Positions 8,662 to 16,458 are shown, counted from the first letter of the stretch. The stretch is DNA of 28,450 bases from Bordetella parapertussis (GCA_943331855.1 CALQNE010000017.1:1-28450); one strand, 5' to 3'. Notes: generated by a model not told the origin, from the letters alone. Made by a program: numbers and translations.

Positions 8662-9642
8662 ATGGAATTCAAAGACTACTACAAGATTCTTGAAGTGCCG
8701 CGCGAAGCTTCGCAGGATGATATCCGCAAGGCGTATCGCAAGCTTGCGCGCAAGTATCACCCCGACGTCAGCAAAGAGCCGAATGCTGAGGCGCAGATGC
8801 GTGACATCAATGAAGCCAATGACGTGTTGCGCGATGCTGAAAAACGTGCGGCCTACGACGGGGTTGCTGCTCAGGTGTCAGGCGCCAATGGGGCTGCGCC
8901 CGGGCCCGGCTGGGATCAAGGGTTTGAATTTTCGGGGGCAAATGGGGCTGAGCCGAGCCAGGCTGAGTTTCGAGACTTCATGGCTGGCCTGTTTAAACAG
9001 GCAGCGCAACAACGACGTACGCAAGGGCGCGGTCAAGGATTTGATTCAAGTCAAGACCAGGCACAAAACTTTCGTGGTGAAGATCATCACGCAGATATTG
9101 AAATCACGCTTGAGGACAGCTTTGCTGGCGTCACGCGTGAACTTAGCTTGCGCTCAGTGCAGTTGGATCCTAAGGGGCAGCCTCAACTCGTGAATCGCAC
9201 GCTAAGCGTCAAAATTCCTGCAGGCGTGAAAGCGGGGCAAATGATTCGTTTGGCGGGGCAAGGAATGCCGGGCGAGGGTTCAGGTGCCGCAGGTGATTTG
9301 TTCTTAACAGTGCATTTTGCTGCTCACCCCGTATATCAAATAGACGGCCGTGACCTCACGATGAAGTTGCCCATCACGCCTTGGGAGGCCGCGCTTGGCG
9401 GTAAGGTGCACGCCCCAACAATGGCCGGAGCCGTTGAAGTCAACATTGCTTCGGGTAGTAAGCAGGGCGGAAAATTACGTTTGCGTGGCAAGGGTTTGCC
9501 GGGCGACCCGCCGGGTGATTTGTATCTAGTGCTTGATATTGTATGGCCCCCTGCAGACAGCGAAGCCACGCGCGCCGCTTACGAGCAGTTAGCGAAGGCC
9601 GCGGCATTTAATCCCCGCCGTCATTTGGGAGTTTCAGCATGA
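8662..9642 (+). CDS. cbpA: CbpA-type DnaJ-class co-chaperone
   Basis: A cytosolic/nucleoid J-domain protein that stimulates DnaK ATPase; E. coli CbpA also binds curved DNA. The 326 residues (E. coli 306) begin with a J domain at about 5-70 with the obligatory HPD at 33-35. A G/A-rich linker with NGA repeats follows (about 73-110), then the DnaJ C-terminal peptide-binding domains (EITLEDSFAGV, KIPAGVKAGQ, GDLYLVL). There is no cysteine-rich zinc finger, which separates it from DnaJ. Its stop overlaps the start of cbpM (ATGA), so the two are translationally coupled. A sigma-32 promoter candidate lies upstream; the ribosome binding site is weak. Confidence 0.94.
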   Translation: MEFKDYYKILEVPREASQDDIRKAYRKLARKYHPDVSKEPNAEAQMRDINEANDVLRDAEKRAAYDGVAAQVSGANGAAPGPGWDQGFEFSGANGAEPSQAEFRDFMAGLFKQAAQQRRTQGRGQGFDSSQDQAQNFRGEDHHADIEITLEDSFAGVTRELSLRSVQLDPKGQPQLVNRTLSVKIPAGVKAGQMIRLAGQGMPGEGSGAAGDLFLTVHFAAHPVYQIDGRDLTMKLPITPWEAALGGKVHAPTMAGAVEVNIASGSKQGGKLRLRGKGLPGDPPGDLYLVLDIVWPPADSEATRAAYEQLAKAAAFNPRRHLGVSA

Positions 9643-9947
9643 GCAACGTGACAGTATGTGCAGCGGTATTGGTCGATGAGCAGGCGCCCATCACGATTCA
9701 TGAGCTGGCCAGGTTTTGTGATCAGCAGATTGAATGGGTCGTGACCTTAGTCGATCACGGCGTATTGCAGTCCCTTAAGCAGCTCGAGCAGCCTGAGCTG
9801 TGGGTGTTTACAAGCCCGGCGGTGGCCCGTGCGCGGCAGGTGGCGCGGTTACAGCGCGAGTTTGATGTCAATCTTGATGCTGCAGCGCTGATTGCCGATT
9901 TGATGCAAGAGATTGGTCAACTACGGGCAGCGTTAAGTAATCGTTAA
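9639..9947 (+). CDS. cbpM: Chaperone modulator CbpM
   Basis: A small MerR-like helical protein of 102 residues (E. coli CbpM 101). In E. coli it binds the J domain of CbpA and blocks its DnaK stimulation and DNA binding. The N-terminal part (ITIHELARFCDQQIEWVVTLVDHGVL) has the MerR helix-turn-helix look, and a C-terminal helix ends in LMQEIGQLRAAL. It overlaps cbpA by four bases (ATGA), the classic pairing, which supports the assignment despite modest motif content. Confidence 0.9.
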   Translation: MSNVTVCAAVLVDEQAPITIHELARFCDQQIEWVVTLVDHGVLQSLKQLEQPELWVFTSPAVARARQVARLQREFDVNLDAAALIADLMQEIGQLRAALSNR

Positions 9948-9969
9948 CTCAAATAAATCATTCATTTTG

Positions 9970-9990
9970 TAATAAGCAAATGACTTATTA
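9970..9990. repeat. Perfect AT-rich dyad TAATAAG-N7-CTTATTA
   Basis: A 7-bp inverted repeat (9970-9976 and 9984-9990, spacer CAAATGA) sits 22 bases after cbpM and about 80 bases before the ABC ATPase start. No T-run follows, so a terminator is unlikely. A symmetric regulator binding site upstream of the ABC operon is the simpler reading. No regulator gene is adjacent. Confidence 0.5.
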
Positions 9991-10016
9991 GTCGTTTAAG
10001 AAATATAGGGCCCTAT
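9980..10016 (+). promoter_or_regulatory. Possible promoter with 12-bp palindromic operator for the ABC operon
   Basis: A -35-like ATGACT (9980-9985) and a -10-like TATAGG (10004-10009) are 18 bases apart. The -10 overlaps the perfect palindrome ATAGGGCCCTAT at 10005-10016, a position typical of a repressor site. The promoter elements are mediocre; the palindrome is exact. Confidence 0.35.
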
Positions 10017-10024
10017 CCTACACT

Positions 10025-10063
10025 TCCAGTCCGAACCCGCATGGCGGGGATGAATAGACTGGA
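10025..10063 (+). promoter_or_regulatory. Nested hairpin in the ABC operon leader covering the ribosome binding site
   Basis: An outer 7-bp stem pairs TCCAGTC (10025-10031) with GACTGGA (10057-10063). An inner 5-bp stem pairs CCCGC (10036-10040) with GCGGG (10044-10048) around ATG. They are separated by an asymmetric internal loop (CGAA on one side, GATGAATA on the other). The best Shine-Dalgarno candidate, GGA at 10061-10063, is inside the outer stem, eight bases before the ATG. I could not match it to a riboswitch class I know (TPP, guanidine, fluoride and preQ1 were considered). Confidence 0.5.
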
Positions 10064-10070
10064 TTGAGTG

Positions 10071-10907
10071 ATGCTTGCCCCACTGACCAAACGCGCTGAT
10101 TATGTCTTACAAGCCAAGGCTCTGCGCCTGCAGTATGGCCTTGAGAAGCCCTTAATCGATGGCCTGGATTTTGCAGTGTCGGCCGGCGAGATCGTGGCGA
10201 TTCTAGGCCCGAGCGGGGTCGGCAAATCGAGTTTGTTGCGTATCTTGGCCGGACTGCAGTCGCCCGCACAGGGCACTGTGCTCGTTGATGGTAAGCCGCT
10301 TCTAGGCACTCACCCCCGTGTCGCGATGGCGTTTCAGGATCCAAGCCTTCTGCCATGGTTAACGCTTGAAAAAAATGTTGCCTTCGGTTTGGACTTTAAA
10401 CATCAACCCCATTTAACGGCCGCTGAAAAAAAACAGCGTATCGATGTCGCCATCCGCGAGGTTGGCCTAGAGCACGCGCGCCACTTGATGCCGGCTGAGT
10501 TATCGGGTGGGATGGCGCAGCGGACAGCGCTTGCTCGCTGCGTGGCGCGACAGCCCGAGGTTATTTTGTTAGATGAGCCATTCGGGGCGCTCGATGAAGT
10601 GACGCGTGCGACGATGCAAAAGCTTTTGTTGAAACTGCGTGAAGATCTAGGCACCGCCGCTGTACTGATCACACATGATATCGATGAGGCGTTGCAAGTT
10701 GCCGACCGGATTGTGCTGTTGGGTGGCGCGCCAGCGCATTGCCTGGGTGAGTGGGAAATCGCTTATTCGCAACCGCGTGATGATCTTGTTGAAGAGCTCG
10801 GTCAGCTACGCATTGAAATTTTACGAACCTTGCAACGTGCGTTGCATCCGAAACCGGCGGCAGTGTCCGCTAAATACGCTTCAAAGGAATTAGCAGATGT
10901 GTCTTGA
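10071..10907 (+). CDS. ABC transporter ATP-binding protein, nitrate/sulfonate/taurine-type
   Basis: The cytosolic ATPase of a three-gene importer. The 278 residues carry Walker A GPSGVGKSS, the ABC signature LSGGMAQR, Walker B VILLDEPFGALDE and the switch histidine in ITHDIDEAL, all intact. The type resembles SsuB/TauB/NrtD. A GTG at 10068 adds one residue and cannot be excluded. The ATG at 10071 is chosen because the GGA at 10061-10063 is better placed for it. The downstream binding-protein gene starts 11 bases before this one ends, so the operon is coupled. The substrate cannot be deduced from this subunit. Confidence 0.9.
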   Translation: MLAPLTKRADYVLQAKALRLQYGLEKPLIDGLDFAVSAGEIVAILGPSGVGKSSLLRILAGLQSPAQGTVLVDGKPLLGTHPRVAMAFQDPSLLPWLTLEKNVAFGLDFKHQPHLTAAEKKQRIDVAIREVGLEHARHLMPAELSGGMAQRTALARCVARQPEVILLDEPFGALDEVTRATMQKLLLKLREDLGTAAVLITHDIDEALQVADRIVLLGGAPAHCLGEWEIAYSQPRDDLVEELGQLRIEILRTLQRALHPKPAAVSAKYASKELADVS

Positions 10908-12087
10908 ACATGTCTCGCGTCGCGAGATGTTGAAGTTAGCCAGTTTATTCACGGTGGCCGGCGCTGCTCCGCTACTGTCCACGTTTAATGCGCAGGCCCA
11001 GTCAGCTGTAAACGGACCGGTACGCATCGGCTATCTGCCAATTACGGATGCTGCACCCTTGCTAGTCGCGCACAACAATGGTTACTTTAAAGACGCAGGC
11101 GTCGAAGTTGAAAAGCCCACACTATTGCGCAGTTGGGCCCAACTGATCGAGGCCTTTATTGCGGGTCAGGTCAATGTCGTGCATTTGCTATCGCCGATGA
11201 CGGTTTGGGCGCGCTTTGGCAGCAAAGTGCCGGCTAAAGTTGTGGCTTGGAACCACATGGGGGGTTCTGGCCTGACGGTCTTGCCAGAGATTAATGACAT
11301 TAAAGCGTTGGCCGGTAAAACGGTTGCGATCCCCTTTTGGTATTCGATTCATAACGTCGTATTGCAGGCGATGCTGCGTGAGTCAGGCTTGGAGCCCGTC
11401 TCGCGCAAGCAGGGGCAACCTGCAGCAAACGAAGTGAATCTAGTGGTGATGGCACCGTCAGATATGCCACCCGCACTCGCCTCGCGCAATATTGCCGGCT
11501 ATATCGTGGCCGAGCCATTCAACGCGTTGGCTGAAACAATGGGCATCGGCAAAGTGTTGCGCTTTACGGGCGATGTTTGGCGCAACCATGCTTGTTGCAC
11601 GGTGTTCATGCACGAACGTGACCTCGAGCAGCGCCCGGAGTGGTCGCAAAAAGTGGTGGATGCGATTGTGCGTGCTCAGTTATGGATACGTGAAAATCGT
11701 GCCGAGACCGCACAGCTCTTGTCTAAAGAGGGCGTGAATCGGTATACGCCGCATGCGTTGCCTGTACTGAGCAAAGTCTTGGCGCCAGCGGCGAGCGATC
11801 GTGAATCGTATTTGTCGTCTAAGGCAATTCGTCACGCAGACTGGCAAGACAAGCGCATTGATTTTCAGCCATACCCGTATCCAAGCTATACCGAAGAGTT
11901 GGTTGCACGTTTAAAAAATACAGTGATCGAAGCGGATCGCGGCTTTTTAGCGACGCTTGATGGCAAGATGGCGGCGACCCAATTGGTCGACGATCGTTTT
12001 GTCAAACGCGCGATTGAAGCGGTGGGGGGCTTATCCAAGTTTGGCCAGTCGCCTGACTACACGCGCAAAGAAGTGATCGAAGTCTAA
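10897..12087 (+). CDS. Tat-exported ABC substrate-binding protein, NrtA/SsuA-like
   Basis: The periplasmic binding protein of the importer, 396 residues. The N-terminus has a twin-arginine signal: SRREMLKLA at 7-15, a hydrophobic stretch, and an AQA cleavage site near residue 34. The mature part looks like the NMT1/NrtA/SsuA cluster (VRIGYLPITDAAPLLVAHNNGYF, an EPFNAL segment, then WRNHACCTVF). The two adjacent cysteines at 233-234 are notable. A good AAAGGA (10883-10888) precedes the ATG by eight bases, and the gene overlaps the ATPase by 11 bases. The substrate is unknown: nitrate, bicarbonate, sulfonates or a thiamine precursor are the family range, and nothing nearby decides between them. 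Confidence 0.85.
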   Translation: MCLEHVSRREMLKLASLFTVAGAAPLLSTFNAQAQSAVNGPVRIGYLPITDAAPLLVAHNNGYFKDAGVEVEKPTLLRSWAQLIEAFIAGQVNVVHLLSPMTVWARFGSKVPAKVVAWNHMGGSGLTVLPEINDIKALAGKTVAIPFWYSIHNVVLQAMLRESGLEPVSRKQGQPAANEVNLVVMAPSDMPPALASRNIAGYIVAEPFNALAETMGIGKVLRFTGDVWRNHACCTVFMHERDLEQRPEWSQKVVDAIVRAQLWIRENRAETAQLLSKEGVNRYTPHALPVLSKVLAPAASDRESYLSSKAIRHADWQDKRIDFQPYPYPSYTEELVARLKNTVIEADRGFLATLDGKMAATQLVDDRFVKRAIEAVGGLSKFGQSPDYTRKEVIEV

Positions 12088-12860
12088 TGGCGAGTCAGTC
12101 ACAAACGCTCGCCACCTGGCGTGTACTGCAGGGCGTGTTGGGAATCGTACTGCTCGTGGGTCTCTGGTGGCTTTTAACAGTGCCATTTTCAACGCCAGGT
12201 TCGATGGGGATGCGCTTTGCCCCCGGACCTTCTTTGACGACCTTGATCAGTTTGTTGCAGGGTGGCGAAATCTGGATTCACATCGCGGTCAGTTTGCAGC
12301 GCGTGGCGATCGGGCTTGGTTTGGCCTTGTTGGTTGGTGTTCCGCTCGGTTTACTTCTTGGCGCTTCTGCGGGTGCGAATGCGACGCTGTCTCCAGCCTT
12401 TCAGTTTCTAAGAATGGTGTCCCCGCTGTCGTGGATGCCCATCGCAGTGATGGTGTTTGGCGTGGGTGATCGACCTGTTTATTTCTTGTTGGCCTTTGCA
12501 GCACTGTGGCCGATTATGTTGAATACGCTTGCAGGGGTGCGTGCGCTTGATCAGCGCTGGTTGCAGCTTTCTCAAAGCTTGTCCGCCACCGGTTGGGAAA
12601 CCTTGAAAGGCGTGATCGTGCCGGGCATTTTGGGTCATGTGTTAACGGGCACACGTTTGGCGATTGGTATTGTATGGATTGTGCTGGTGCCTTGCGAAAT
12701 GCTAGGAGTTTCTGCGGGACTTGGTTATTTTATTTTGGATACGCGCGATCGACTCGCGTATCACGAGTTGATGGCAACGGTTGTGTTGATTGGTTTGCTA
12801 GGATTTTTGCTGGATACGGCTTTTAGAAAGTTATACGAAGCCTGGAGTAAAAGCCGCTAG
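12087..12860 (+). CDS. ABC transporter permease, nitrate/sulfonate/taurine-type
   Basis: Inner-membrane permease of the importer, 257 residues, with about six hydrophobic segments. The first is near residues 11-31 (VLGIVLLVGLWWLL) and the loop region before the ATPase-coupling segment includes LQRVAIGLGLALLVGVPLG. The coupling (EAA-like) region is near SLSATGWETLKGVIVPGILGHVLTGTRLAIG. The start codon shares one base with the stop of the binding-protein gene (TAATG), which fits a single operon. The family resembles SsuC/TauC/NrtB. It converges on the phosphate transporter gene with 49 bases between. Confidence 0.9.
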   Translation: MASQSQTLATWRVLQGVLGIVLLVGLWWLLTVPFSTPGSMGMRFAPGPSLTTLISLLQGGEIWIHIAVSLQRVAIGLGLALLVGVPLGLLLGASAGANATLSPAFQFLRMVSPLSWMPIAVMVFGVGDRPVYFLLAFAALWPIMLNTLAGVRALDQRWLQLSQSLSATGWETLKGVIVPGILGHVLTGTRLAIGIVWIVLVPCEMLGVSAGLGYFILDTRDRLAYHELMATVVLIGLLGFLLDTAFRKLYEAWSKSR

Positions 12861-12875
12861 CTTGGTTAGGGGCTG

Positions 12876-12896
12876 TGCTGCGTGCTGGGCGCAGCA
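12876..12896. terminator. Hairpin between the convergent permease and pit genes
   Basis: TGCTGCG (12876-12882) pairs with CGCAGCA (12890-12896) across a 7-base loop, giving a GC-rich stem between two converging genes. Neither strand has a proper T-run after the stem, so it may be a Rho-aided or transcript-end structure and not a classical terminator. Confidence 0.35.
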
Positions 12897-12909
12897 AAAT
12901 TCTCGCGGT

Positions 12910-14385
12910 TTACAGAAAAATTCTGGACGCACCCCAGAACAGGCCTGCTGACAAGAGCATTGACGCTGGTAAGGTCAAGACCCAGGCCGTCAAGATCGTG
13001 CGTACAGTGTTTTGGTGTAGACCACTTTTATTGGCCACCATCGTACCTGCGACGCCCGAAGATAAAACATGGGTGGTGGATACGGGCAAACTATAGAGGT
13101 TGGCAAAACCAATCGCCAGCACTGCGGTGACTTGCGCGCACATGCCTTGGGCATACGTCATGCCTTGTTTGCCGATTTTTTCTCCAACAGTTTTGACGAC
13201 TCGGCGCCAGCCAATCATGGTGCCAATCCCCAAGGCAAGCGCGACGAGCAGAATCACCCAAAAAGGAGAGTATTCAGTCGTGGCAACGAGATCTTTGCGC
13301 AATTTTTTAAGGTCGGATTTTTCGCGCTCGGGTAAGCCGTGTAAGGCCGCGACCTTGCGGGCGGTGTCATCCAAGCAAAGTAGATAGCGACGCACTTGAA
13401 TTCGGCTTTGAGAGCTGAGCGTATCGTAGTCGCGCACTCCGTCGAGCACAGTGCGCAAGGCCGAGATCGTTGCCATCGTGGTCGCGGGGTCGCAGCGATA
13501 GACCTTTGGCAAGTCTTGTATACGATCAGCTTTGTCGAGTAATAAAAACTCGCCCAGCGTATGGGTATTGCGTTCATAAAAATCGCTGAGATGTAGTGCC
13601 GCATCGTAAGAGCGTTTGATTTCGTATGGGGTGGCGTTGATATCTAGAACAAACTTGGCCGGCACAATCCCAATTAATACGAGCATGATGAGGCCGATTC
13701 CTTTTTGCCCGTCGTTTGAGCCATGCACAAAGCTCATTCCCATCGCCGACATGATCAACACGACGCGGTTCCAAAATGGCGGGCGCTTTTTATCGGCTAA
13801 CTCTCGGCGCTGGCTTGGGGTGACCTGCATTTTTGAAAGTGGCCACCAGTACTTGAGCATGATCAGAAATACGCCCGCGATTAAAAACCCGACGAGCGGA
13901 GAGACGACCAGCGACATGCCGATTTCAATGGCCTTGCGCCAGTTCACGCCCTCGCTTAAGGGGGCATGTGTGACCCACGCATTTGCTAATCCGACGCCCA
14001 AGATCGAACCAATTAAGGTATGTGAGCTCGAGGCGGGGATACCAAAGTACCAAGTGCCGAAGTTCCAGGCGATGGCTGCCGCAAGCATTGAAAACACCAT
14101 CACCAGACCGCGCCCGGTATCTACATCAATCAGAAGCTCTACCGGCAACAAGTGCACGATGGCGTAGGCCACGCCCACGCCGCCTAAAAGCACGCCTAAA
14201 AAGTTAAAAATACCCGAGGCTACGACGGCCAAATGTGCGGGCATTGCGTTGGTATAGATCACCGTTGCGACGGCATTGGCGGTGTCGTGAAAGCCGTTGA
14301 TAAATTCAAAGGCCAGCACAAAACCTAAGGCAAGGATCAGGGAAAAGGCGACCCCAGGCGTTAATCCTGCAAAGAGATCAAACAT
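12910..14385 (-). CDS. pitA: Low-affinity inorganic phosphate transporter, PiT family
   Basis: Inner-membrane symporter for (metal-)phosphate, 491 residues (E. coli PitA 499). Both PiT signature repeats are present: GFHDTANAVATVIYTNAM in the N-terminal half and FVHGSNDGQKGIG in the middle. A central hydrophilic loop of roughly 120 residues (from DINATPYEIKRSYDAALHL to about TEYSPFW) interrupts the membrane segments, as in E. coli PitA. The C-terminal half has the matching LPVSTTHVLSSGVAG motif. It is divergent from the MoaB/Mog gene. A TATTAC-N2-GTAATA dyad at 14414-14427 lies in its upstream region; no clear Pho box was seen. PitA is preferred over a PhoU-linked Pit because no phoU-like gene is adjacent. 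Confidence 0.92.
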   Translation of the reverse strand: MFDLFAGLTPGVAFSLILALGFVLAFEFINGFHDTANAVATVIYTNAMPAHLAVVASGIFNFLGVLLGGVGVAYAIVHLLPVELLIDVDTGRGLVMVFSMLAAAIAWNFGTWYFGIPASSSHTLIGSILGVGLANAWVTHAPLSEGVNWRKAIEIGMSLVVSPLVGFLIAGVFLIMLKYWWPLSKMQVTPSQRRELADKKRPPFWNRVVLIMSAMGMSFVHGSNDGQKGIGLIMLVLIGIVPAKFVLDINATPYEIKRSYDAALHLSDFYERNTHTLGEFLLLDKADRIQDLPKVYRCDPATTMATISALRTVLDGVRDYDTLSSQSRIQVRRYLLCLDDTARKVAALHGLPEREKSDLKKLRKDLVATTEYSPFWVILLVALALGIGTMIGWRRVVKTVGEKIGKQGMTYAQGMCAQVTAVLAIGFANLYSLPVSTTHVLSSGVAGTMVANKSGLHQNTVRTILTAWVLTLPASMLLSAGLFWGASRIFL

Positions 14386-14413
14386 AATGGCGCCGTAAGT
14401 AAAAGTTTCCGTA

Positions 14414-14427
14414 TATTACTTGTAATA
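14414..14427. repeat. Short dyad TATTAC-TT-GTAATA in the pit/mog divergent region
   Basis: A 6-bp perfect inverted repeat with a 2-base spacer lies 29 bases upstream of the pit start codon and 73 bases upstream of the mog start. It could be a regulator site or chance in AT-rich promoter DNA. The 114 bp between the two starts hold no promoter that I would call with confidence. Confidence 0.3.
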
Positions 14428-14499
14428 AAAATGCCATGTTGTTGGGTCCAGTGCTGTTAAATTAACGTTTAATTTCAACGTCTTGTTTTGGCAGCTTTT

Positions 14500-15120
14500 A
14501 TGACTCAGCCCCCACTTTCTTCAGAAACCCTGCGTGTTGGCATTGTTTCGGTGTCAGATCGCGCTTCAAAAGGTATTTATGAGGACCAGGGTGTTCCTGC
14601 GTTACAGGCCTGGCTTGAGCGCGCGGTGTCAACGCCCGTGCAGACGGTTGCGCGCCTGATTCAGGATGAGGCTGCTGAGATTTCGGCGGCCTTGATCGAA
14701 TTGGTAGACGTTGAGCGTTGCCATTTGGTGTTGACAACAGGTGGTACAGGCCCGGCCCGGCGCGATGTGACCCCCGAGGCCACGCAGGCTGTGGCAACTC
14801 GCGAAATGCCAGGTTTTGGTGAGCAAATGAGGCAGATTAGTTTGCAGTTCGTGCCCACGGCAATTCTGTCTCGTCAGGTCGCGGTGCTGCGCGAAATCGA
14901 AGGCCATGCGGCCTTGATTATCAACTTGCCGGGCCAGCCTAAAGCGATCAGTGAGACGCTTGAAGGACTAAAGCGCGAAGACGGTAGTGTGGTGGTATCT
15001 GGGATTTTTGCTGCGGTGCCTTACTGCATCGACTTAATTGGTGGCCCGTACATCGAAACCCGTGACGCAGTGGTCAAGGGTTTTCGGCCTAAGTCTGCTC
15101 GGCGCCCGCCCGCGGTTTAA
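14500..15120 (+). CDS. mog: MoaB/Mog-family molybdopterin adenylyltransferase
   Basis: Molybdenum cofactor synthesis: adenylation of molybdopterin before metal insertion (the Mog role), in the cytosol. The 206 residues have the MoCF-biosynthesis fold signatures: VGIVSVSDRASKG near 13-24, the nucleotide-binding LTTGGTGPARRDVTPEA near 78-94, and INLPGQPKAISE. The length and the C-terminal tail fit Mog (E. coli 195) better than MoaB (170). An in-frame TTG at 14488 would add four residues; the ATG at 14500 is preferred. No other moa/moe genes are in the window, so it is an isolated Moco gene here. Confidence 0.88.
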   Translation: MTQPPLSSETLRVGIVSVSDRASKGIYEDQGVPALQAWLERAVSTPVQTVARLIQDEAAEISAALIELVDVERCHLVLTTGGTGPARRDVTPEATQAVATREMPGFGEQMRQISLQFVPTAILSRQVAVLREIEGHAALIINLPGQPKAISETLEGLKREDGSVVVSGIFAAVPYCIDLIGGPYIETRDAVVKGFRPKSARRPPAV

Positions 15121-15152
15121 GCATCCGGGGCGGGTCGGTTTGTGCTCAGACG

Positions 15153-16319
15153 TCAGGCTTGCGCTGGGTCGAGCGCCAGTCGCCACAAAGACGTCACTTC
15201 GGCGCGCCGGGCATCCGCAAGTGGATCAGCCTCTTCTTTGGCCTTGGGGTGCACGGGGCGCGTATCCAGACGCTCAAGGACGACTAGACCGGCGCGTTCG
15301 ATAGCCGCCAAGAGCGCCGCACGGCTGCGTAAGCCAAGGTGTTCGGCCAAGTCTGACAAAATCAACCAGCCTTGGCCGTTGGGCGCCAGGTGTTTGGTTA
15401 AGCCAGATAAAAATCCTAACAACATGTGCTGATCTTGATCGTAGACCGCCTGCTCTAAGGTCGAGGCGGGGCGCCCCGGCAGCCAGGGCGGGTTGCAAAT
15501 CACCAGATCCGCCTGGCCTTCAGGAAACAAATCAGCCTGCTGTACCGTGATTTGCTTACCCAAATTCAGGCGATTGATATTGTCTTGCGCGCAGAGCAGG
15601 GCGCGTGCACTGGTGTCGGTGCCCACGACGTGCTTGACGCCTTGCTTGACCAAAAGCGCGGCCAGTACGCCTGTACCCGTGCCAATGTCAAAGGCCGTGT
15701 TGATCGCGAGTGGGCTCGCCCGAAAGGCTTGGTTCACCAAATCTAGATATTCAGAGCGTATGGGGGCAAAGACCCCATAGTGAGGATGAATACGATCTTG
15801 TAACGCGGGCACTTCAACGCCTTTTTTGCGCCACTCGTAGGCGCTGATGACGCCGAGCAGTTCGGTCATGGGCATGACGTAAGGCTCAGCGTTGTCACCA
15901 TAGGCAGCCAAGCAGGCGGTGGCCACTTCTGGGGCGCGGCGTAAGGTCAGCGTGTGGTGAGGCTCAAAAGTCAGTAACAACATGCCCAGCGTGCGTGCAC
16001 GTTGTGCACGGGCGAGTCGCACCTGATGGAAACGCTCAGGGTAGGGCTGCTCAGCGTATTTGACGCGCCGCTTCGCGGTACGTCGCCCAAGCGCTTGCAG
16101 CAATTGACGGGCATTTTGAAAGTCACCGGTCCAGATGAGTCCGACGCCCTCACTGGCCAGGCGGTAGGCAATATCGGCGGTCATCGTGTCGTCGGCCACC
16201 ATCGTGCGTTTTGGGGGTGCCCAGTTGTTTTCAGAGCGCCAGGGTAGTGACTGTGTCTGCTCGTTTTGTTCCCAGGAAATCACTGGGGGCAGGGCCGAAC
16301 TTGGGCTGCTAGGAGGCAT
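15153..16319 (-). CDS. Class I SAM-dependent methyltransferase, RsmC/PrmB-like
   Basis: A 388-residue protein with a C-terminal class I methyltransferase domain. The SAM-binding motif I is AFDIGTGTGVLA at about 209-220, and motif IV is NPPW at 276-279. NPPW/NPPY marks enzymes that methylate exocyclic amines (rRNA adenine/guanine N or glutamine side chains, as in RsmC, RlmG, PrmB/PrmC). The segment PHYGVFAPIRSEY before motif I also fits this group. The first ~180 residues have no motif I recognise, rather like the inactive N-terminal half of RsmC/RlmG. The substrate is not determinable. It is divergent from fbaA (139 bp) and converges on mog. Confidence 0.82.
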   Translation of the reverse strand: MPPSSPSSALPPVISWEQNEQTQSLPWRSENNWAPPKRTMVADDTMTADIAYRLASEGVGLIWTGDFQNARQLLQALGRRTAKRRVKYAEQPYPERFHQVRLARAQRARTLGMLLLTFEPHHTLTLRRAPEVATACLAAYGDNAEPYVMPMTELLGVISAYEWRKKGVEVPALQDRIHPHYGVFAPIRSEYLDLVNQAFRASPLAINTAFDIGTGTGVLAALLVKQGVKHVVGTDTSARALLCAQDNINRLNLGKQITVQQADLFPEGQADLVICNPPWLPGRPASTLEQAVYDQDQHMLLGFLSGLTKHLAPNGQGWLILSDLAEHLGLRSRAALLAAIERAGLVVLERLDTRPVHPKAKEEADPLADARRAEVTSLWRLALDPAQA

Positions 16320-16458
16320 AAAAGCGTCTCGATTGTTTGTCTGGATAAGGCGAAACCCGGATTTGGGGTGTTCTCAGGGCAAATACTGTCATGCTGCCGT
16401 AAAATAACGGGTTAATTCATCCTCCATCCCGTCATTTTGCTCTAAAAAAGGATTTCTT

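Noticed and set aside
10025..10063. Known riboswitch classes (guanidine, TPP, fluoride, preQ1) for the leader hairpin
   Set aside because: None of their conserved loop sequences is present; the element is therefore left unnamed.
13616..14167. 183-codon open frame on + opposite pit
   Set aside because: It is a shadow of the phosphate transporter with no domain of its own.
14386..14499. Pho box in the pit upstream region
   Set aside because: I looked for CTGTCAT-like direct repeats with 11-base spacing on both strands; only a loose CTGTTAA-like sequence was found.
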